From Desulfosporosinus shakirovi (GTDB lineage: Bacteria; Bacillota; Desulfitobacteriia; Desulfitobacteriales; Desulfitobacteriaceae), in NCBI RefSeq assembly GCF_020595055.1, contig NZ_JAJDOO010000025.1, forward strand, positions 1 through 64,000: DNA of 64,000 bases, written 5' to 3'. Shown one piece after another: positions 59,748 through 64,000 of the stretch. Position numbers and translations under genes: made by a program. Each line of letters opens with the position of its first letter. Within the stretch, counting starts at the first letter, position 1. Under the pieces are notes generated by a model. That model worked only from the letters and a program-made list of their open reading frames with translations. It searched no databases and had not been told where the DNA came from.

Positions 59748-62369
59748 TTAATTCGTGTGAAACGACTGCATATCATACCAATTCGGTCCGACTTTACATT
59801 CCACCGTCATCGGAACCGAAAGTGGATAAGCAGTTTCCATTTTTTCCTTAAGCATGTGGGCAACACTCTCTAGATCCTCTGGAGCTACTTGGAGCAAAAG
59901 CTCGTCATGTACTTGGAGAAGCATAGTCGCCCGAAAGGGTTTCAATCCTTCTGCTACTTTAAGCATGGCCAATTTCATGATATCTGCTGCCGTACCCTGC
60001 ACCGGTGTGTTCATTGCAATCCGTTCTCCAAACTGACGTTGAACTCGGTTAGAATGGAGCAACTCCGGGATACGCCGCAAGCGATTTAAAAGGGTACGAA
60101 CTTGGCCGTCTTTTTTAGCCTGTGTAACCACATCCTCCAGATAGCGTCTGACTCCACTATAGCGTTTGAAATATTGCTCAATATAAAACTTTGATTCTTT
60201 GCGCGGGATTCCTAAATCTCTTGAAAGGCCAAACTCTGTTAACCCATAGACTAACCCAAAATTGACGGCTTTGGCACTTCGTCGCATGTTCGGTGTCACT
60301 TCATCGAGAGAAATTCCAAAGACTTCTGCTGCGGTTCGAGTATGAACATCCTGTCCCAAGGCAAAGGATTCACAAAGGAGAGGATCCTGCGAATAGTGAG
60401 CTAAAATTCGAAGCTCAATCTGGGAATAATCAGCCGATAGCAACACCCATCCAGGTTCTGTAGGATGAAAGACTTTTCTTAGCAGTCGTCCTTGTTCCAA
60501 TCGAATCGGGATGTTCTGTAAATTAGGTTCTGTACTCGATAAACGACCGGTTGTCGTCACAGTTTGTTGAAAGGTGGTATGAATCTTGCCATTCTTCGCT
60601 TGAGCAAGTAGCCCATTTACATAAGTAGACATCAATTTATTTAACTGCCGATAGTCAAGAATTTTCTCTACGACAGGGTGGGCTAAGCGAAGTTCTTCCA
60701 ATGTCTCCGCATCCGTGGAATAACCCGTCTTTGTTTTCTTAGCCGTAGGCAGACCTAATTTCTCAAACAGTATTGTTCCCAACTGTTTTGGAGAATTGAT
60801 ATTAAAGGTTTCCTCTGCTAAAGCATATATATCTTGCTCTAGCTGTCTTAAAGTCAAACTTATTCCTTCCCCAAAGACCGTCAATTGCTCGGAGTCCACG
60901 GCGATTCCATGATGTTCCACTTGAGCGAGCACCATGCATAGAGGTTCTTCAATTTCATGGAGCAGGGGTGTCAGTCCAAGGGATTGAATTTCCTCTTCAA
61001 ACTTCGGGGCAACTTGAGCTAAGGCTGCCGCTTCTTCCCCAACGTTCACGAAAGCGGCTTGATTAGGAACATATTCTTTGACCAAATCCAGGGGGGCAAA
61101 TTTTGGTCGTGAGGACTTAATTAGATAAGATGCCAAGCTTAGATCTAAGGCTAGACCCCTCAAGGATACGCCTTCGTTAGTGAGTAATAAGGCCACATTT
61201 TTACTGTCTGCAACGATTTTCGGGACCTGATCACTCCCCATTAATTTCAGCCACGCCTCGCAGACCTTTTCGGATGCCCCTTCACGTGTCAACGTGAACG
61301 TCTCTCCTTGGGCAGCTACTCCCCATTCCAACCAGCGCCCTCCTTGTAAGCCCGTTCCCTCATATCTGCAGGCTAAGGTGAGTGAGATGTTTTTAGACTG
61401 CCACTCTTCAATCTGAGCAAGCCATCCCTCTTCGGTCAAGGTATGATCAGGCCAATTTTCCAACGACTCTTCCTGGCTTTCACTAAGGGGGCCTTCATCG
61501 TCTTTATGACGTTCATGCCATAACCGAGTCACATTCCTGAGATCATATTTTTCCAAGACGGGAAGCACTTTGGCCCCTTGGGAACGGCGATAAACGAAAT
61601 CCTCGCTGGAAAACGCCAGTGGGACCTCCGTCAACATCGTCGCAAGGGTTTTGCTGAGCATCGCCTGATCTGCATACTCCTTCAAATTACTCTGTACTTT
61701 TTTCCCTGATACTTTATCGGCATTTGCCAAAACGCCCTCAACCGTTTCAAATTCCCAAAGTAATTTCAGCGCGGTCTTTTCTCCGATTCCTGGAACTCCA
61801 GGGATATTGTCCGAAGTGTCACCCATTAAACCCTTAAGATCAATGATTTGCCGGGGCTGCAATTGGTAACGTTCCCATAAGGTCGTTTCATCATAACGTT
61901 CAACTTCGCTGATTCCTTTTTTAGTCAAGAAAATGTTCGTCCTAGGAGAAATGAGTTGCAGGGCATCTTTATCCCCTGTATAAATCTGAATTTCCATCCC
62001 CTGCGCTTCTGCTTGTTTGGTTATTGCAGCTATCAGATCATCGGCTTCATAGCCTGCCAACTCGAGCATAGGCACATCCATCTCAGTTAAGATTTCTTTG
62101 AGGTAATCAAATTGTGGGCGCAGCCCTTCCGGGGTTTCTTTGCGTTGCGCTTTATACCCGGCGTACTGTTCAATGCGAACTGTTGCCTTAGTTTTATCGA
62201 AAGCCACCACCCAGTAATCCGGATGTTGCTCTTGTTCTAATCTAAAGAGCATAGTCAGAAAACCATGCAGAACATTCGTTGGTCGTCCATCGGCCGTTGT
62301 TAGCGGCGGCAGAGCATAAAAAGCACGATTTGCCAAACTGTTTCCGTCTAAAATAACCATCCGCGGCAT
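59748..62369 (-). CDS. polA: DNA polymerase I
   Basis: An ~873-residue enzyme. The 5'-3' nuclease domain (about residues 1-290) has VILDGNSLANRAFYALPPL, YTGDKDALQLIS and MGDTSDNIPGVPGIGEKTAL. The middle 3'-5' exonuclease-like domain lacks the DxE proofreading motif (ISLTLACRYEG in its place), as in many Bacillales/clostridial forms. The polymerase domain has DYSQIELRILAHYSQDPLL (motif A), RRSAKAVNFGLVYGLTEFG (motif B) and LLQVHDELLLQVAPEDL (motif C). The ATG at 62369 (MPRMVILDG) is preferred; one in-frame Met lies five codons earlier. Intact over 2.6 kb. Confidence 0.97.
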   Translation of the reverse strand: MPRMVILDGNSLANRAFYALPPLTTADGRPTNVLHGFLTMLFRLEQEQHPDYWVVAFDKTKATVRIEQYAGYKAQRKETPEGLRPQFDYLKEILTEMDVPMLELAGYEADDLIAAITKQAEAQGMEIQIYTGDKDALQLISPRTNIFLTKKGISEVERYDETTLWERYQLQPRQIIDLKGLMGDTSDNIPGVPGIGEKTALKLLWEFETVEGVLANADKVSGKKVQSNLKEYADQAMLSKTLATMLTEVPLAFSSEDFVYRRSQGAKVLPVLEKYDLRNVTRLWHERHKDDEGPLSESQEESLENWPDHTLTEEGWLAQIEEWQSKNISLTLACRYEGTGLQGGRWLEWGVAAQGETFTLTREGASEKVCEAWLKLMGSDQVPKIVADSKNVALLLTNEGVSLRGLALDLSLASYLIKSSRPKFAPLDLVKEYVPNQAAFVNVGEEAAALAQVAPKFEEEIQSLGLTPLLHEIEEPLCMVLAQVEHHGIAVDSEQLTVFGEGISLTLRQLEQDIYALAEETFNINSPKQLGTILFEKLGLPTAKKTKTGYSTDAETLEELRLAHPVVEKILDYRQLNKLMSTYVNGLLAQAKNGKIHTTFQQTVTTTGRLSSTEPNLQNIPIRLEQGRLLRKVFHPTEPGWVLLSADYSQIELRILAHYSQDPLLCESFALGQDVHTRTAAEVFGISLDEVTPNMRRSAKAVNFGLVYGLTEFGLSRDLGIPRKESKFYIEQYFKRYSGVRRYLEDVVTQAKKDGQVRTLLNRLRRIPELLHSNRVQRQFGERIAMNTPVQGTAADIMKLAMLKVAEGLKPFRATMLLQVHDELLLQVAPEDLESVAHMLKEKMETAYPLSVPMTVECKVGPNWYDMQSFHTN

Positions 62370-62739
62370 CCTGAAAACCCCCATTCTTTATCAGTTTACT
62401 ATATCACACCCTCTAATTTCTAACAAACGATAGCAGTGCTTTTCGGACAATGTTTATAGTCCAAGCTCTATGAGTTAACAGCTCGTATTGGTTGTTTTTG
62501 CCCTGCCGAAGCTATGAATGTGAGTTGTCGCGTTTAGATTAATTTTCATATCAAAGTTTTTTTGGGATTGACTCTCAGTGCATAGATTGATAGGATTTGT
62601 TAGTTGCTATTACATAATCTTTTAAAAAAACCTACTCCTTAACTTCTTATCTTCTTAGATAATCTATCAAGATTTTGTCATGGATTTATGTGCTGGTTTA
62701 TATTTCATTCGTTGTTAACATAGAAGGTGGGGAACTTTA
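62370..62739. other. Intergenic region with promoter-like element
   Basis: No gene is seen. TTGACT (62568-62573) and TAGGAT (62591-62596) are 17 bp apart on the + strand, a plausible promoter for the EamA gene 144 bp downstream. No leader structure was recognised between them. Confidence 0.4.
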
Positions 62740-63666
62740 ATGTCCGATAAACAGGTTCGTATGCTCATGGTGCTAACCAGTCTTCTTTGGTCCGGCGCAT
62801 TTATTACCGGAAAATTCTCTGTACAGGAGTTTCCACCCTTTGCCCTGACCTTCTTTCGCTTTCTCTTTGCCTTACCCTTTATTTTTACTATCTTGTACCT
62901 CAAAGAGCCGACAAACCTTTTCCCGCATGCTAAACAATGGCGGGCACTTCTCCTACTTGGATTCGTTGGCACATTTTGTTATCATGTCTTTTTTTTTACG
63001 TCGTTAAAGTATACCACAGCGATCAATTCATCTTTGATCGGCGCCATCAATCCAATGCTCACGACCCTTTTGGCGGCCCTGTTTTTTGGCGAGAAATTAA
63101 CTCCTTTAAGGATAGTTGGGATTTTCCTCTCTTTTAGCGGGGTCTTTCTCTTCATAACAAATGGAGATTTGCAATTGATCTCCCAATTCCAAGTGAATTA
63201 TGGTGATTTTCTGATGCTGATTGGAGTCCTTTGCTTTTCGGTATATTCCCTTCTTAGTCGACGTTTCATGAAGCAATATGAACTAACTCCTTTCATGATC
63301 ACTGCCTATACGTTCTTGATCTGTGTTGTTATTTCCGTACCTTTCGTTTTGTGGGAAAACCCATCCACCTATCTATCAACAACGACAGCGTGGGGATGGC
63401 TCTCCATCTTGTATATGAGCGTATTTGCTTCCGTATTGGGCTACCTTTTCCAAGCCATTGCTATTCAACGTATTGGCGCTCCGCGTACTGCCGTTTTTAT
63501 TAATCTGGTACCTATCTTTACAATTATCCAGTCTATAACAATCTTAGGTGAATCGATCACATTGATCAAAATAGTATGTGCCGCTATTGTAATCATTGGA
63601 GTTTATTTTGCAACGCGCCCGAAATCGAAAATTTATTCTATTAAAGCTCCTACGCAGTTTAATTAG
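62740..63666 (+). CDS. EamA/DMT-family transporter
   Basis: A 308-residue membrane protein with ten predicted transmembrane helices in two EamA halves. The first half has LMVLTSLLWSGAFITGKFSV and FALTFFRFLFALPFIF; the second has INPMLTTLLAALFFGEKLTP and later LVPIFTIIQSITILGESITL, each ending in the characteristic P-x-F/L...GE motif. It probably exports a metabolite or amino acid. AAGGTGGGG precedes the ATG. Two strong hairpins follow. Intact and monocistronic. Confidence 0.9.
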   Translation: MSDKQVRMLMVLTSLLWSGAFITGKFSVQEFPPFALTFFRFLFALPFIFTILYLKEPTNLFPHAKQWRALLLLGFVGTFCYHVFFFTSLKYTTAINSSLIGAINPMLTTLLAALFFGEKLTPLRIVGIFLSFSGVFLFITNGDLQLISQFQVNYGDFLMLIGVLCFSVYSLLSRRFMKQYELTPFMITAYTFLICVVISVPFVLWENPSTYLSTTTAWGWLSILYMSVFASVLGYLFQAIAIQRIGAPRTAVFINLVPIFTIIQSITILGESITLIKIVCAAIVIIGVYFATRPKSKIYSIKAPTQFN

Positions 63667-63703
63667 TTATTGAAAGGCCCTAACGGTGCCTTTCAATAAC
63701 TAA
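63663..63703. terminator. Terminator after the EamA gene
   Basis: A perfect 16-bp stem (63663-63678 and 63688-63703) with loop CCTAACGGT overlaps the last codon and stop of the EamA gene. The following TTACT is only weakly T-rich. Confidence 0.7.
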
Positions 63704-63737
63704 TTACTCTCGCATCCCACTCTAACATACACATTTT

Positions 63738-63774
63738 AGAGCCTTTTCTCATGAATCAAGTGAGAAAAGGCTCT
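63738..63774. terminator. Second hairpin, likely terminator for the opposing gene
   Basis: A perfect 14-bp stem (63738-63751 and 63761-63774) with loop TGAATCAAG, followed by TGTTTA. On the minus strand it lies 60 bp past the stop of the truncated gene at the window end. Confidence 0.7.
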
Positions 63775-63833
63775 TGTTTAGGTTAAGTATGATAATTCAC
63801 CTATGTTTAAAATCTTGACTGAATCCTTATTTG

Positions 63834-64000
63834 TCATGTTAAAGAATCTAAGACCTGCTTGAATATGTCTTGGGGTTGGGAAGATACACCAGCCTGCCTA
63901 TTCGGATCTCCACCTTGTTCATTTGATTGGGTATTGGGTTTATCTCTGGGTTCTGGTCTTTCATTTTGGTCATTCCCCTTTGGGCTACCTTTAGGTGTAT
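63834..64000 (-). CDS. C-terminus of an unidentified Pro/Asn/Gln-rich protein (cut by window end)
   Basis: The minus strand is open from the window edge to a TGA at 63836-63834. The last ~55 residues include PKGSPKGNDQNERPEPRDKP, NTQSNEQGGDPNRQAG and QPQDIFKQVLDSLT. Such disordered tails end some penicillin-binding proteins of clostridia, but nothing here proves it. The product cannot be named from this piece. Confidence 0.5.
   Translation of the reverse strand, partial: TPKGSPKGNDQNERPEPRDKPNTQSNEQGGDPNRQAGVSSQPQDIFKQVLDSLT

Noticed and set aside
62715-62972. 85-codon minus-strand frame at the EamA start
   Set aside because: Overlaps the EamA coding start on the opposite strand; Arg/Lys/Ser composition is a typical shadow.

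Overview
The window reads as a chromosomal segment of a low-GC, spore-forming, anaerobic Firmicute, most likely of the Desulfitobacterium/Desulfosporosinus/Dehalobacter group (Peptococcaceae sensu lato). The evidence is the YtaF sporulation protein, a tyrosine-free mix of T-box and ykkC-type leaders, strong AGGAGG ribosome binding sites, a DUF134/NifX-like/Mrp iron-sulfur cluster, an N-terminal Fe-S DUF3786 protein, and amino-acid gene orders typical of that group. The genus is inferred from gene content only. I see no rRNA, tRNA, CRISPR array, prophage or intact insertion sequence.

Layout. 1-13 kb is a patchwork of short accessory genes and wrecks: a dead gamma-glutamyltransferase, a truncated DUF2680-like gene, an RluA-type pseudouridine synthase, a TetR/MoaD deletion scar and a broken ArsC-like gene whose active-site Cys codon is TGA, followed by a SECIS-like hairpin. 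Then come nitroreductase, LOG-like, small membrane proteins, a DUF3786 protein, amidohydrolase, aminotransferase, DUF2238 and GlmL-like genes, an NlpC/P60 hydrolase, a GIY-YIG-like protein and DUF6530. 13-19.5 kb holds two lipoproteins, a decaying glycosyltransferase-PAP2-response regulator operon, an MFS exporter and a decayed kinase. 19.8-23.8 kb is proC-proB-proA behind a T-box leader. 23.8-31.4 kb is ilvE-ilvB-ilvN-ilvC-leuA-(leuD remnant)-leuB behind a ykkC-family leader, best read as the ppGpp-type riboswitch. 31.4-33.7 kb is hom-thrB on the other strand; ilvD stands alone at 39.3 kb.

33.9-46 kb is mixed: a thioredoxin-reductase-like enzyme, a broken chromate transporter, a D-aminoacylase, ThpR, acetyltransferases, MmcQ, a methyltransferase, VanW, a ferredoxin and FmdB. 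46.6-49.2 kb is the DUF134-NifX-like-Mrp cluster plus a CsoR/FrmR-family repressor. 49.2-53.2 kb carries housekeeping genes (lytic transglycosylase, coaE, ytaF, ABC-F). 53-58 kb is accessory again, with a P-loop ATPase that has lost its middle. 58-62.4 kb has mutM, a FlxA-like coiled-coil protein with an AACACT tandem repeat, and polA. The end is an EamA exporter and the 3' end of an unidentified gene.

The main theme is decay. At least ten genes carry frameshifts, nonsense codons or internal deletions, while long housekeeping genes such as polA, ilvB, ilvD and the ABC-F gene are uninterrupted. This argues for real gene loss rather than random sequencing error. The most consequential case is leucine synthesis: leuC is gone and leuD is truncated, stopped and frameshifted, although leuA and leuB look intact. 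The most intriguing items are the possible ArsC-like selenoprotein, the riboswitch/T-box architecture of the amino-acid operons, and the four-copy 11-bp direct repeat before the FlxA-like gene.
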